A DNA stretch of 64,000 bases from Corynebacterium ulceribovis DSM 45146 (GTDB taxonomy: Bacteria > Actinomycetota > Actinomycetes > Mycobacteriales > Mycobacteriaceae): NCBI RefSeq assembly GCF_000372445.1, contig NZ_AQUY01000002.1, forward strand, positions 523,561-587,560. The letters are read 5' to 3'. The first letter of the stretch is position 1. Each line of letters opens with the position of its first letter. Below, piece after piece: positions 9,526-17,734 of the stretch. Under the pieces are notes generated by a model that was not told the origin of the DNA, searched no databases, and saw only the letters and a program-made list of their open reading frames with translations. The position numbers were made by a program, and so were the translations under genes.

Positions 9526-11412
9526 CTAGTCCGCGCCGATTACTGCGCAGCCCCACGGCTGCAACACCACAGTGTCGGCGCGCAGGTCCACCGCGGAGTC
9601 CTCGAAGCACCAGTGCACCTTCCGCACGCCATTCGAGTTCGCCGCAACCCCGTCTAGTGGCACGGTCACTGGTTGGTCAGAAAAGTTCGCGGCCAGGGAC
9701 AATGCGGCGCCGGATGCCCCGCGGTCCATACGCAGCCACTTGGCGGATTCGTCGAACTGCACCCGCATTCCGGCCACCCACGGGTTCGACAAAACGCCAC
9801 CGGTTCGACGCAGCGCAATCAGCTCCCGATAAGCCTGCAGAATCCGCTGGTGGTCACTATCGCCGACCTCATCCCACTTCAGTTTGGAGGCGGTGAAGGT
9901 TTCCTCGGCAGCTGGGTCTGGAATGTCGTCTGGGTTCCAACCACTGCGGGCGAATTCGCGCATCCGGCCCTCGCGGGTCAGACGCAGCAGCTCCTCGTCC
10001 TCGTGGGAGCAGAAGAACGCAAACGGTGTCGACGCGCCCCATTCTTCACCCTGGAACAGCATTGGCGTGTACGGCGAGCACAGAATGACGGCGGCTTTGA
10101 GCACCTGCTGCGCTGGCGTGAGGTTCATCGACGGCCGGTCGCCGGAAGCGCGGTTACCGACCTGGTCATGCGTGGTGGTGTAAGTGACAAAAGCACTGGC
10201 CGGCTGCATATCGGTGTGCACCGGTCGGCCGTGGCGACGCCCGCGGAAGGACGAGTAGCGCCCGTCATGCCAGAATACGCGCTGCAAGGCGGTGGCGAGC
10301 ACTTCCAGTGAGCCGAAATCCGCGTAGTAGGCATGGTTTTCACCGGATACTGCGCAGTGCAGCGCGTGGTGAATGTCGTCATCCCACTGTGCGGCCAAGC
10401 CGTAGCCGCCGCCGGAACGAGCTCGCACCAGCCGTGGGTCGTTCTGGTCTGATTCGGCAATGAGGCTGCGGGGCGCGCCGGTTTCTGCCGCTACCGCCTC
10501 GGCAACGTGCTGCATCTGCTCCAAGATGTGGTACGCCCCAGTGTCGTGCAGCGCATGCACGGCGTCGAGACGCAGCGCGTCAATTCGGTAGTCCGCCAAC
10601 CACATTCGCACGGCGTCGAGGATGTAGGCGCGGACATTGTCCGACCCAGCGTCATTGAGGTTGACGATTTCACCCCAGCCGGTGTTACCACCAGAGGTGT
10701 ACGGGCCGAACATGCCAACATAGTTGCCATCTGGCCCGAAATGGTTGAACACCACATCGAGAACAACGGCCAATCCACGGGCATGGCATGCGTCAATAAG
10801 CTCAACTAACCCATCCGGCCCACCGTACTGTTCGTGCACGGCGTGCCAACTGACGCCGTCATACCCCCAGTTCCGCGTGCCGCCGAAGGGTTGCACGGGC
10901 ATCAATTCGACGTGGGTGACGCCAAGGTCAACGAGGTGGTCGAGCTTATCGATGACACCGGCGAAGGTGCCGTCCTCCGCGAAGGTGCCCACGTGCAGTT
11001 CGTAAATGACGGCGCCGTCGATTGGGCGGCCGGTCCATGGCGCAGACCAGTTGAATTCCTGCGGGTCTACGACCTGCGAAAAGCCGTGCGGTCCGTCGGG
11101 TTGGCGGCGCGACCGAGGATCCGGCAGGGGCTTGGACCACAGCTCGGTGTTGTCTGGGGTGGGGCTATCGTGGTTGTCGCCGGTGGTTGGTTGCAGCGAG
11201 TAGGCGTAGCGGTCGCCGGAGAACATGCGGCGGTTGGATTCCCACCACCCGTCACCAACTTCGTGCAGGTCAGTGGTCTCGGTGCTGTGGCTGTGGACGG
11301 AACTGTCGGGGGATGCTTGCTGTAGATGGAGGCGGACCGCCCCGGCGCGGGGTGCCCACACGCGGTAGGTCGGCAGCGGATGAGTCGACGAAACAGCAGG
11401 GGGGAAAGTCAT
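9526..11412 (-). CDS. treZ: Malto-oligosyltrehalose trehalohydrolase
   Basis: GH13 enzyme releasing trehalose from maltooligosyl-trehalose made by TreY; second step of the TreY-TreZ route from glycogen and maltodextrins, cytoplasmic. The 628 residues comprise an N-terminal CBM48-like domain (TYRVWAPRAGAVRLHL), a TIM barrel with RIDALRLDAVHAL carrying the nucleophile Asp, the general-acid Glu in AESDQND, and TTTHDQVGN with the transition-state His-Asp. The ATG at 11412 follows TACCCT by six bases on the minus strand, suggesting a leaderless transcript. treY lies about 7 kb away on the same strand, so the pair is not one operon here. Confidence 0.96.
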   Translation of the reverse strand: MTFPPAVSSTHPLPTYRVWAPRAGAVRLHLQQASPDSSVHSHSTETTDLHEVGDGWWESNRRMFSGDRYAYSLQPTTGDNHDSPTPDNTELWSKPLPDPRSRRQPDGPHGFSQVVDPQEFNWSAPWTGRPIDGAVIYELHVGTFAEDGTFAGVIDKLDHLVDLGVTHVELMPVQPFGGTRNWGYDGVSWHAVHEQYGGPDGLVELIDACHARGLAVVLDVVFNHFGPDGNYVGMFGPYTSGGNTGWGEIVNLNDAGSDNVRAYILDAVRMWLADYRIDALRLDAVHALHDTGAYHILEQMQHVAEAVAAETGAPRSLIAESDQNDPRLVRARSGGGYGLAAQWDDDIHHALHCAVSGENHAYYADFGSLEVLATALQRVFWHDGRYSSFRGRRHGRPVHTDMQPASAFVTYTTTHDQVGNRASGDRPSMNLTPAQQVLKAAVILCSPYTPMLFQGEEWGASTPFAFFCSHEDEELLRLTREGRMREFARSGWNPDDIPDPAAEETFTASKLKWDEVGDSDHQRILQAYRELIALRRTGGVLSNPWVAGMRVQFDESAKWLRMDRGASGAALSLAANFSDQPVTVPLDGVAANSNGVRKVHWCFEDSAVDLRADTVVLQPWGCAVIGAD

Positions 11413-11424
11413 GATTCCAGGGTA
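11413..11424 (-). promoter_or_regulatory. -10 element of a leaderless treZ promoter
   Basis: On the minus strand TACCCT (11424-11419) is followed by six bases and then the treZ ATG. Diverges from the yigZ promoter 50 bases away. Confidence 0.45.
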
Positions 11425-11473
11425 GGCGAATGTGGCGACGTGGGGGAGGGCAACCGCGGCTGCTGACGGCAGC

Positions 11474-11487
11474 TAACCTGGAATCTA
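11474..11487 (+). promoter_or_regulatory. -10 element of a leaderless yigZ promoter
   Basis: TAACCT at 11474-11479, seven bases before the yigZ ATG; no ribosome-binding site is visible. Confidence 0.4.
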
Positions 11488-12182
11488 TGTCTACTTCTGC
11501 TTCTAACCCGGCGTCGAATCCGGCTTCTAACCCGGCTGAGGATGCGCCACTGCTGTTGCCGGTCGCGGGTCGCACGTTTGTTGGCGAGCTGGAGATTAAA
11601 CGCAGTCGGTTCATTACGTGGATTCGGCGCGTGAGCAGCGAAGATGAGGCGCGGGGGTTGATTGCGCAGGCGCGGGAGGAGTTCCCAGACGCGCGCCATC
11701 ACTGCAGTGCGTACCTGTATGAGGTGGAGGGGTCGAACCGGGTGGAGCGGTCCAGTGATGATGGCGAACCGTCGGGCACCGCGGGTCGGCCGATGCTGGA
11801 TGTGTTGGCCGGGTCGGGTCTGACCGACATTGGCGCGGTGGTGATTCGGTATTTCGGCGGGGTGAAGTTGGGTACTGGTGGGTTGGTCAGTGCCTACTCA
11901 GATGCGGTGCGGCAGGTGCTTATTGACGTTGATGTTGTTCGGAAATCGCCGAGGGCGCTGCGTAGTCTGGAAGTGCGGCATGCGGATGCCGGACGGATTG
12001 AGGCGGAGTTGCGGGCGCGCGGGGTGACGGTGGTGGATGTCGCGTATCGCAGCAAAGCCGTGCTGACTTTGGCGGTCCCGGCGACGGAGGAAGCGGTCGC
12101 AGAGTTGGATGCGTTGTTGCAGGCGCTGAGCCATGGTGCGCTGACAACTTCAGCTGCTGGGCACACATGGTTAGAATGGTGA
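11487..12182 (+). CDS. yigZ: YigZ/IMPACT family protein
   Basis: Member of the UPF0029/IMPACT family (YigZ in E. coli, the N-terminal half of eukaryotic IMPACT). The molecular role in bacteria is poorly defined; a link to ribosomes or translation is suspected from the eukaryotic member. The 231 residues show the family motifs RSRFITWIRRV, the nearby HHCSAYLYE, DDGEPSGTAGRPMLDVL and VVIRYFGGVKLGTGGL. The ATG at 11487 gives a start preceded by a possible leaderless promoter; the first 20 residues hold a short SNPA tandem repeat unlike the rest of the family. The end overlaps the start region of the next small gene, and an S4-domain gene follows, so the three probably form an operon. Confidence 0.93.
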   Translation: MSTSASNPASNPASNPAEDAPLLLPVAGRTFVGELEIKRSRFITWIRRVSSEDEARGLIAQAREEFPDARHHCSAYLYEVEGSNRVERSSDDGEPSGTAGRPMLDVLAGSGLTDIGAVVIRYFGGVKLGTGGLVSAYSDAVRQVLIDVDVVRKSPRALRSLEVRHADAGRIEAELRARGVTVVDVAYRSKAVLTLAVPATEEAVAELDALLQALSHGALTTSAAGHTWLEW

Positions 12183-12418
12183 CTGTGAGCCTGAATCCTT
12201 ATAACGCCAATCCTATTGAACTGCGGAAGCAAGCCGTGCGAAAGTATTCGCGTTCCGCGGTTGTGTGGACCGGTGGCGGTCTTGCAACCGGTGCTGTCCT
12301 TGGTCTGATGGCCGGTTCTTTCGGCACGTTCATTCTGATTTCCCTGGTCGGTATTTTGGTGGGGCTGGGGTACTTCAACAAGGTCCGGAAGATTGTGAAC
12401 CACCGCGACCCACAGTGA
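12176..12418 (+). CDS. Small membrane protein of unknown function, about 80 aa
   Basis: Not recognised. A basic N-terminal stretch (ELRKQAVRKYSR) precedes one long or two short hydrophobic segments (about residues 28-65: VVWTGGGLATGAVLGLMAG then FILISLVGILVG) and a short basic tail. The start is uncertain: ATG at 12167 or 12176 and GTG at 12179 or 12185 are all in frame and none has a good ribosome-binding site. The frame overlaps the yigZ stop and its own TGA overlaps the GTG of the S4 gene, so translational coupling in a yigZ operon is likely. Confidence 0.75.
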   Translation: MVTVSLNPYNANPIELRKQAVRKYSRSAVVWTGGGLATGAVLGLMAGSFGTFILISLVGILVGLGYFNKVRKIVNHRDPQ

Positions 12419-12816
12419 GTCATTCGGCAGCTGATCATGATGGTTCCGCCGCGGTGCGGATCGATGTGTGGTTGTGGGCTGTTCGTTTGGTGAAAACTCG
12501 CGGTGATGCTGCTGCGGCATGTCGTGGTGGGCATGTTCGTATCAACGACAAGGTTGTCAAGCCTGCTGCCCAGGTGGTGCCGGGTGATGCGGTGCGACTG
12601 TGGGCGAATCACCGGGAAACTGTAGTGACGGTGGAAAAGACGTTGCTGAAGCGCGTGGGTGCGCCGATTGCGAAGACTTGTTACGTGGATAACAGTCCGG
12701 AGCGGCCGTCGTGGGAAGTGATGGGTGCGGTACCGATGCGTCCTCGTGGTTCGGGGCGGCCGACAAAGAAGGAACGACGCCAGTTGGATAGGTTGCGCGG
12801 GCGGAGTAGCTACTGA
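12415..12816 (+). CDS. S4-domain RNA-binding protein, Hsp15-like
   Basis: Small RNA-binding protein of 133 residues. Seen: an S4 domain at about 15-75 with RIDVWLWAVRLVKTR, then GGHVRINDKVVKPAAQVVPGD, and a basic C-terminal tail (RPTKKERRQLDRLRG). In E. coli Hsp15 this architecture binds free 50S subunits carrying nascent chains; the same role here is inference. The GTG start overlaps the preceding stop in GTGA, indicating coupled translation. In-frame codons upstream of the GTG lie inside the preceding gene and do not resemble the family. Confidence 0.88.
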   Translation: MSHSAADHDGSAAVRIDVWLWAVRLVKTRGDAAAACRGGHVRINDKVVKPAAQVVPGDAVRLWANHRETVVTVEKTLLKRVGAPIAKTCYVDNSPERPSWEVMGAVPMRPRGSGRPTKKERRQLDRLRGRSSY

Positions 12817-12883
12817 ATCGTGGTGGTTCATGCGGCGTGGCGGGGGATAAACGAATTTCCCTTTATAGAAGGTATAAATCCGC

Positions 12884-14179
12884 TCAGAACGGTGGCTCTT
12901 CATCAAAATCCTGCAGATTGCCGTAGTCGCCTAGTCCCACTTCGTGGCGGCGCTCATTGTGGGCGGTGACGCGCTCGGATGCGTTCTGCTTCATTTGTGC
13001 GAAGTTCACCATCGGGTAGTGCTTCGACAGGGGACCTTCCGGCACCGTGTAAGTCACCTCGTCACTGTCGTGGCTGGTCCATGCCTGCACTCCCGAAAAA
13101 CCCATAATCAGGTGGGAGTAGCGAGCGGTTTTCAGCTGATGGTGCGACTTGCACAAGCAATGGAGATTGTCGACATCCGTTGGCCCGCCCGCATCAAACG
13201 GAATGATGTGGTCGATTTCGCATCGGTGGGCTGGTGTTTCACAGCCTGGCGCGCGGCATTGACCATCACGCGCTCGCACATAGCGCACTTGTTCCGCAGT
13301 TGGGGTGTATGCACTGGTAGCAGCCGGTTTGGTGTTTTCAAGCACCAGCTCGGTTATGCGACTGAGGAGCGGCTGTGCGAGAAAAGGCGTGAGCCAACCA
13401 ACGCGGTCGGCCCAGAGCATTGGGATGTCCGCATTGGCATAAAGGTGCAGCGTAGTGGACACTGCAGAACTGCCATCGATAAGACTCAGTAGTGCCTCTG
13501 CTTTCGTCATGCCATCGCGAGTTGCGACTTTGTCGATTGCTAGGCGTACCCGCTCGGCATCGCCCTTCGACAGGGTGAGATAGAAAGTCGTCGAATCTTC
13601 AGCGCGGTCATCTATGTCGAAGGTTCCTGCACGTCGCCGCCGCTCCTTTTCGGTTTTCTCCTCTTTGTCTATGGGGCGGTAGAGCGGTGCGAGCAGTTCC
13701 ATAATTCGTTTAATCTGATTGAGCATCGCACGCGGACTCGGCAGATTTTGGTTGTCGATGCGCGGTTCCAAATACTCGGTCAGATGAAGGTCTAGTTCTG
13801 CAATAACGATCGGGTCCGACAACGGAAAAGCGGTTTCCGCAATATAGCGCAAATGATCGAAACCGAGAATTGGGCGTCGATTCAAAAACTCCCGCAATGC
13901 GGGCAAGTGGCTCAGCGCCCAGCCGATTGTTGCGAGCTTTTCAAATTGCCAACGAGTCAAACCAAGTCCGGTGCCGAGCTCTCGAAAATGGTCATCGAAT
14001 CCAGTATCTAAAGTGTCCGGACGCAGTAGAAATGCAAGGTCAACTGTTTGCTGGTTACGTTGCATAACTAACGAAGCGGTAGGTGCGCAGCTAGTTTCAA
14101 TCGACCAGTATTTCTGGTTCGTGTCACCAGGCGGAAGAAAATTCTGAGTAACGGGCGGCGGGTTGCTAAATTCGTTCAC
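12884..14179 (-). CDS. HNH endonuclease with DUF222 domain (13E12-type)
   Basis: Belongs to the abundant actinobacterial DUF222-HNH family, often present in many copies per genome and called 13E12 in mycobacteria; the role is unknown and sometimes linked to mobile DNA. The 431 residues comprise a helical DUF222 region (about 50-270) and a complete HNH finger near 310-365: RARDGQCRAPGCETP, HRCEIDHIIPFDAGG, NLHCLCKSHHQLK. All zinc cysteines and catalytic histidines appear intact. The GTG at 14179 is preferred over a TTG at 14221; neither has a ribosome-binding site. The gene and the 180 bases upstream look AT-richer than their neighbours, compatible with a recent arrival. Confidence 0.88.
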   Translation of the reverse strand: MNEFSNPPPVTQNFLPPGDTNQKYWSIETSCAPTASLVMQRNQQTVDLAFLLRPDTLDTGFDDHFRELGTGLGLTRWQFEKLATIGWALSHLPALREFLNRRPILGFDHLRYIAETAFPLSDPIVIAELDLHLTEYLEPRIDNQNLPSPRAMLNQIKRIMELLAPLYRPIDKEEKTEKERRRRAGTFDIDDRAEDSTTFYLTLSKGDAERVRLAIDKVATRDGMTKAEALLSLIDGSSAVSTTLHLYANADIPMLWADRVGWLTPFLAQPLLSRITELVLENTKPAATSAYTPTAEQVRYVRARDGQCRAPGCETPAHRCEIDHIIPFDAGGPTDVDNLHCLCKSHHQLKTARYSHLIMGFSGVQAWTSHDSDEVTYTVPEGPLSKHYPMVNFAQMKQNASERVTAHNERRHEVGLGDYGNLQDFDEEPPF

Positions 14180-14402
14180 GCGTTCGAAATTAACACATCG
14201 AACCGACAGTATTTTCGACAAAGTGCGCGAAGTTAGAACCCGTGTTCTATTAAGTTGTCAGAACTATTTCCGTGCAACGTATTTCACGGTCTCGGATGTT
14301 CGATTTCCTGGTACCTACTCAATTTTGTGCTTATTGACGATTGCGGCCCGCGATGTGGCCACGAGGATCCGTCGTACCGGGGGCTATCGCTCAAGCCGCC
14401 AG

Positions 14403-14903
14403 CTAACCCTGCTTGCTCAGCTCGCTGACTAGGTGTTGCTGCATTGGCTCGCCAACAGCAGCCATGTCGAAGCGGGTAAGTGCGTGTGCTGCAACATCGC
14501 CCGCCGCCGGTGTAAAGGCATACTCACGCTTCGTCGCATCCACCTGCTTTGCGGCAGCTGTGTTCGTGACCTGCGCAGAAGCCACAGAAATCTGAACCTG
14601 ACCCCCTTCGTCAATAAGCAATGTTCCTTCGAGGGATTCGGTCTGCCCGGTCGGCTGTGCGAGTACGAATTCAATCTTCCCGTCGCCGGTTGGTCGCAAA
14701 AAGCCCAGCTCGGTGTGCATTGGCGTGCCGTCGGCGCTTTGTGTTTTCTGCTCGTAGCGCAGGAATGGCTTATTTGGGGCGGCGCTAAACGTCACGGTTT
14801 CGCGGTAGCGGAAGGCGTCGATGGTCGGGTAGTTGCCTTGGCCTTCTCCGGACCAAGTGCCGATGAGTAGTTCAAGTGGGGTAACCAGCGGATGTAAATG
14901 CAT
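14403..14903 (-). CDS. Nitrobindin-like heme-binding protein (THAP4/DUF1794 family)
   Basis: Ten-stranded beta-barrel protein related to nitrobindin and M. tuberculosis Rv2717c, which bind ferric heme and react with nitric oxide or peroxynitrite. Seen over 166 residues: the family GxWxGxG signature GTWSGEG at residues 15-21, YRETVTF and GELGFLRPTGD-type strands, EFVLAQPTG, and the C-terminal block DMAAVGEPMQQHL whose His157 is the expected heme ligand. The ATG at 14903 begins MHLHPLVTPLELLIG as in relatives; upstream in-frame codons are unlike the family. It diverges from the ABC importer genes to its right. Confidence 0.9.
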   Translation of the reverse strand: MHLHPLVTPLELLIGTWSGEGQGNYPTIDAFRYRETVTFSAAPNKPFLRYEQKTQSADGTPMHTELGFLRPTGDGKIEFVLAQPTGQTESLEGTLLIDEGGQVQISVASAQVTNTAAAKQVDATKREYAFTPAAGDVAAHALTRFDMAAVGEPMQQHLVSELSKQG

Positions 14904-14999
14904 ACCCCCGACGGTACCTGAAGTGTCGAAATGGGGGAGGAAAGTGGCGCCATTGTAGCCAAAATTATCCCAGCGATGCACCAAACAAGTAGGTTTATC

Positions 15000-15015
15000 T
15001 GAGTATTACTTCACA
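15000..15015 (+). promoter_or_regulatory. Candidate GlxR (CRP-family) operator
   Basis: TGAGTATTACTTCACA matches 10 of the 12 fixed positions of the corynebacterial GlxR consensus TGTGA-N2-TA-N2-TCACA. It lies 25 bases before the importer start and overlaps a possible -10 (TATTAC, 15004-15009), a position that suits repression. Confidence 0.4.
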
Positions 15016-15039
15016 CTTGCCCGAGAGGGGAATAAGAAA

Positions 15040-16032
15040 ATGATTATCACCAAGGCTGGCGCCAAGCGTGCCACCACCATCACCGCGGCCCTCGCCGCCA
15101 CCGGCCTTGTCCTCGCCGGCTGCTCCAACGACGGCAACGATTCCGCCTCCGCCGACACATACCAAATCGGCATTAACCAGCTCGTTCAGCACCCAGCCCT
15201 CGACGCCGCCACCGCAGGCTTCAAGGAAGCCTTCGACGAAGCTGGCGTCGACGTCGAATTCACCGAGCAGAACGCCAACGGCGAGCAGTCCACGGCGCTG
15301 ACCATCGCGCAGCAGTTCTCCGCAAAGGACCTCGACCTGGTCCTCGCCGTGGCCACCCCAGCCGCGCAAGCCACCGCGCAGAACATCGTTAACATCCCAG
15401 TGGTCTTCACCGCCGTCACCGACCCAGTCACCGCTGACCTGGTCGAATCCGAGGACAAGCCAGGCAGCAACGTCACCGGCACCTCCGACGTCGCCCCAGT
15501 TGAAGACCAGTTCGACCTGCTCAAGGAACTGGTGCCAGACGCGAAGAACGTCGGCATTGTGTACGCCTCCGGCGAAGTGAACTCGCAGGTTCAGGTCGAC
15601 GCGGCGAAGGAAGCAGCCAAGTCCCGCGACCTGGAAATTAAGACCCAAACTGTCACCAGCGTCTCCGAAATCCAGCAGGCCGTCGGCGCGCTCGGTGATG
15701 TCGACGCCATTTACGTCCCAACCGACAACATGATTGTCTCCGGTATCGCCTCCCTGGTGCAGGTCGCCGAGGAGAAGAAGATTCCAGTTATCGCCGCGGA
15801 AGCCGGCACCGTTGAGGGCGGCGCGATTGCCACCTTGGGCATTGACTACAAGAAGCTCGGCAAGCAGACCGGTGAAATGGCGCTGCGCATCCTGAAGGAA
15901 GACGCTGACCCAGCCGAAACCCCAGTTGAAAAGGCTACCGAGTTCACCTACGTCGTCAACGAGGAAGCTGCCAAGCGCCAAGGTGTGACCATTCCGCAGG
16001 CAATTTTGGATAAGGCGGAAGAAGCTAAATGA
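15040..16032 (+). CDS. ABC transporter substrate-binding lipoprotein (PF04392 type)
   Basis: Extracytoplasmic solute receptor of 330 residues. Seen: a basic start, hydrophobic segment and lipobox LVLAGC with the lipidated Cys at residue 28, followed by a serine/asparagine-rich linker and a two-lobed binding fold with FTEQNANGEQSTALTIAQQF, PVVFTAVTDPV, and NVTGTSDVAPVEDQ. This is the family of Firmicutes TrpX-like receptors, some of which are thought to import aromatic amino acids; the ligand here is unknown. A GAGAGGGG ribosome site lies nine bases before the ATG. Its TGA overlaps the permease ATG in ATGA, so the three genes are one operon. Confidence 0.9.
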   Translation: MIITKAGAKRATTITAALAATGLVLAGCSNDGNDSASADTYQIGINQLVQHPALDAATAGFKEAFDEAGVDVEFTEQNANGEQSTALTIAQQFSAKDLDLVLAVATPAAQATAQNIVNIPVVFTAVTDPVTADLVESEDKPGSNVTGTSDVAPVEDQFDLLKELVPDAKNVGIVYASGEVNSQVQVDAAKEAAKSRDLEIKTQTVTSVSEIQQAVGALGDVDAIYVPTDNMIVSGIASLVQVAEEKKIPVIAAEAGTVEGGAIATLGIDYKKLGKQTGEMALRILKEDADPAETPVEKATEFTYVVNEEAAKRQGVTIPQAILDKAEEAK

Positions 16033-16910
16033 TCAGTGCTGTTGAACTCGGGTTGCTCTACGGTGTTGTCGCGCTTGGCGTGTACCTCACCTTCCGAGTG
16101 CTGCACTTCCCGGACCTGACCGTCGACGGCAGCTTCACCACCGGTGCGGCAACTGCGGCCGTCCTGCTAGTCAACGGCTGGTCCCCGGTCCTTGCGACCC
16201 TCGCCGGTTTCGGTGCCGGTTTCCTTGCCGGTACGGTCACCGGTTTGTTGCACACCAAGGGGCGTATTGACGGTTTGTTGGCCGGTATTTTGACCATGAT
16301 CGCGCTGTGGTCGATCAATCTGCGGATCATGGGCACTGCGAACGTGCCGTTGCTGCGCAAAGACACGCTGTTTACCCCGCTGCGCAAAGCAGATCTGCTG
16401 GGCACGTGGGCTGGCATTGGTATTGTCGCGGCGTTTCTGGTTGTGCTTGGTTTGGTCGTCGTGTGGTTCCTCACCACTGACCTGGGGCTTTCCATCCGGG
16501 CGACCGGCGACAACGGCCCGATGATTACTTCCTTCGGTGTGTCCACTGATTTCACTAAAACGTTGACGCTTGGTTTGTCGAATGGCTTAGTCGGTGCTGC
16601 TGGTGCGCTGGTTGCGCAGTACCAAGGTTTTGCGGATATTTCAATGGGTATCGGCCTGATTCTGATTGGTTTGGCGTCGGTGATTATGGGCCAGGCAATT
16701 TTCGGTCAGCGGTTCCTCTGGCTGGCAACATTCGCCGTGGTGGTTGGTGCCGTGGTGTACCGACTGATTATTTTCGCGGCGCTGGAAGTCGGCTTGAACC
16801 CGAATGACATGAAGCTGATTACCGCGCTGCTGGTGATTGTGGCGTTGCTGTTGCCACGATGGCGGTCGGCGCTTGGTGGTCGGAAACCAGCTGCGAAAGC
16901 AAAGGTGTAG
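16029..16910 (+). CDS. ABC transporter permease (PF02653 type)
   Basis: Integral-membrane channel subunit of 293 residues with eight or nine hydrophobic helices and the family markers YLTFRVLHFPDLTVDGSF near the N-terminus and GLSIRATGDNGPMI in the cytoplasmic loop that contacts the ATPase. It belongs with the lipoprotein receptor before it and the ATPase after it. A single permease gene implies a homodimer. It starts inside the stop of the receptor gene. Confidence 0.9.
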   Translation: MISAVELGLLYGVVALGVYLTFRVLHFPDLTVDGSFTTGAATAAVLLVNGWSPVLATLAGFGAGFLAGTVTGLLHTKGRIDGLLAGILTMIALWSINLRIMGTANVPLLRKDTLFTPLRKADLLGTWAGIGIVAAFLVVLGLVVVWFLTTDLGLSIRATGDNGPMITSFGVSTDFTKTLTLGLSNGLVGAAGALVAQYQGFADISMGIGLILIGLASVIMGQAIFGQRFLWLATFAVVVGAVVYRLIIFAALEVGLNPNDMKLITALLVIVALLLPRWRSALGGRKPAAKAKV

Positions 16911-16915
16911 CGAAC

Positions 16916-17707
16916 ATGTTGAACATTGAGTCAATTACCAAGACCTTCTTCCCCGGCACGATTAATGAGCGGGTTGCGCTGAATAATCTGTCGTTGCACC
17001 TCGATAAGGGCGATTTTGTCACCGTCATTGGTTCCAATGGTGCCGGTAAGTCCACGCTGCTGAACACCGTCGCTGGCCGCATTTTTGTCGATTCCGGTGT
17101 GGTGAAAATTGGCGACAAGAAGGTGAATAAGCTGCCGGAGCACAAGCGTGCTCGCTTCGTTGGCCGCGTGTTCCAGGATCCACTGGCAGGTACCGCGCCG
17201 AATTTGACGATTGAGGAGAACCTGGCGCTGGCGTTGCAGCGAGGCAAACCGCGCGGGCTCGGTCCAAGTTTGACCAGTAAGCGGCGCGAGCTGTTCGTTG
17301 AGCATTTACGCACGCTGGAGCTGGGGCTGGAAGATCGTCTGTCGGCGAAAGTGGGTTTGCTTTCCGGTGGTCAGCGTCAGGCATTGTCGCTGCTCATGGC
17401 TGGTTTCACGAACCCGCAGATTATGCTTTTGGACGAACACACCGCAGCCTTGGACCCGCAGCGCGCGGAGTTGGTGACCACCTTGACGCAGAAGATCGTC
17501 GGTGAGGGCAACCTGACCACATTGATGGTCACCCACAATATGGAGCAAGCATTGCGGCTGGGTAACCGGCTGATCATGATGCATGAAGGACAGATTGTGT
17601 ATGAAGCTGACGCCGAAACGAAGGCGAAGCTGACGGTGCGCGACCTGCTGCAGGAATTCGCAAATATCAAGGGCGCGACCCTGTCTGACAAGGCATTCCT
17701 CGGCTGA
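16916..17707 (+). CDS. ABC transporter ATP-binding protein
   Basis: Energises the importer encoded by the two preceding genes. In 263 residues: Walker A GSNGAGKST at 39-47, signature LSGGQRQ, Walker B with IMLLDEHTAALDP. The His in place of the usual Pro after the catalytic Glu (DEH) is the variant I associate with this importer subfamily. The ATG at 16916 is chosen because AAAGG at 16901-16905 precedes it and the frame upstream lies inside the permease gene. It converges on relS with 27 bases between stops. Confidence 0.93.
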   Translation: MLNIESITKTFFPGTINERVALNNLSLHLDKGDFVTVIGSNGAGKSTLLNTVAGRIFVDSGVVKIGDKKVNKLPEHKRARFVGRVFQDPLAGTAPNLTIEENLALALQRGKPRGLGPSLTSKRRELFVEHLRTLELGLEDRLSAKVGLLSGGQRQALSLLMAGFTNPQIMLLDEHTAALDPQRAELVTTLTQKIVGEGNLTTLMVTHNMEQALRLGNRLIMMHEGQIVYEADAETKAKLTVRDLLQEFANIKGATLSDKAFLG

Positions 17708-17734
17708 CCGTACTGAATGGCAGTTCTGGTGGGA

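Noticed and set aside
11490-11540. SNPA tandem codons at the yigZ start as a functional repeat domain
   Set aside because: Only three units at a variable N-terminus; more likely slippage than a domain.
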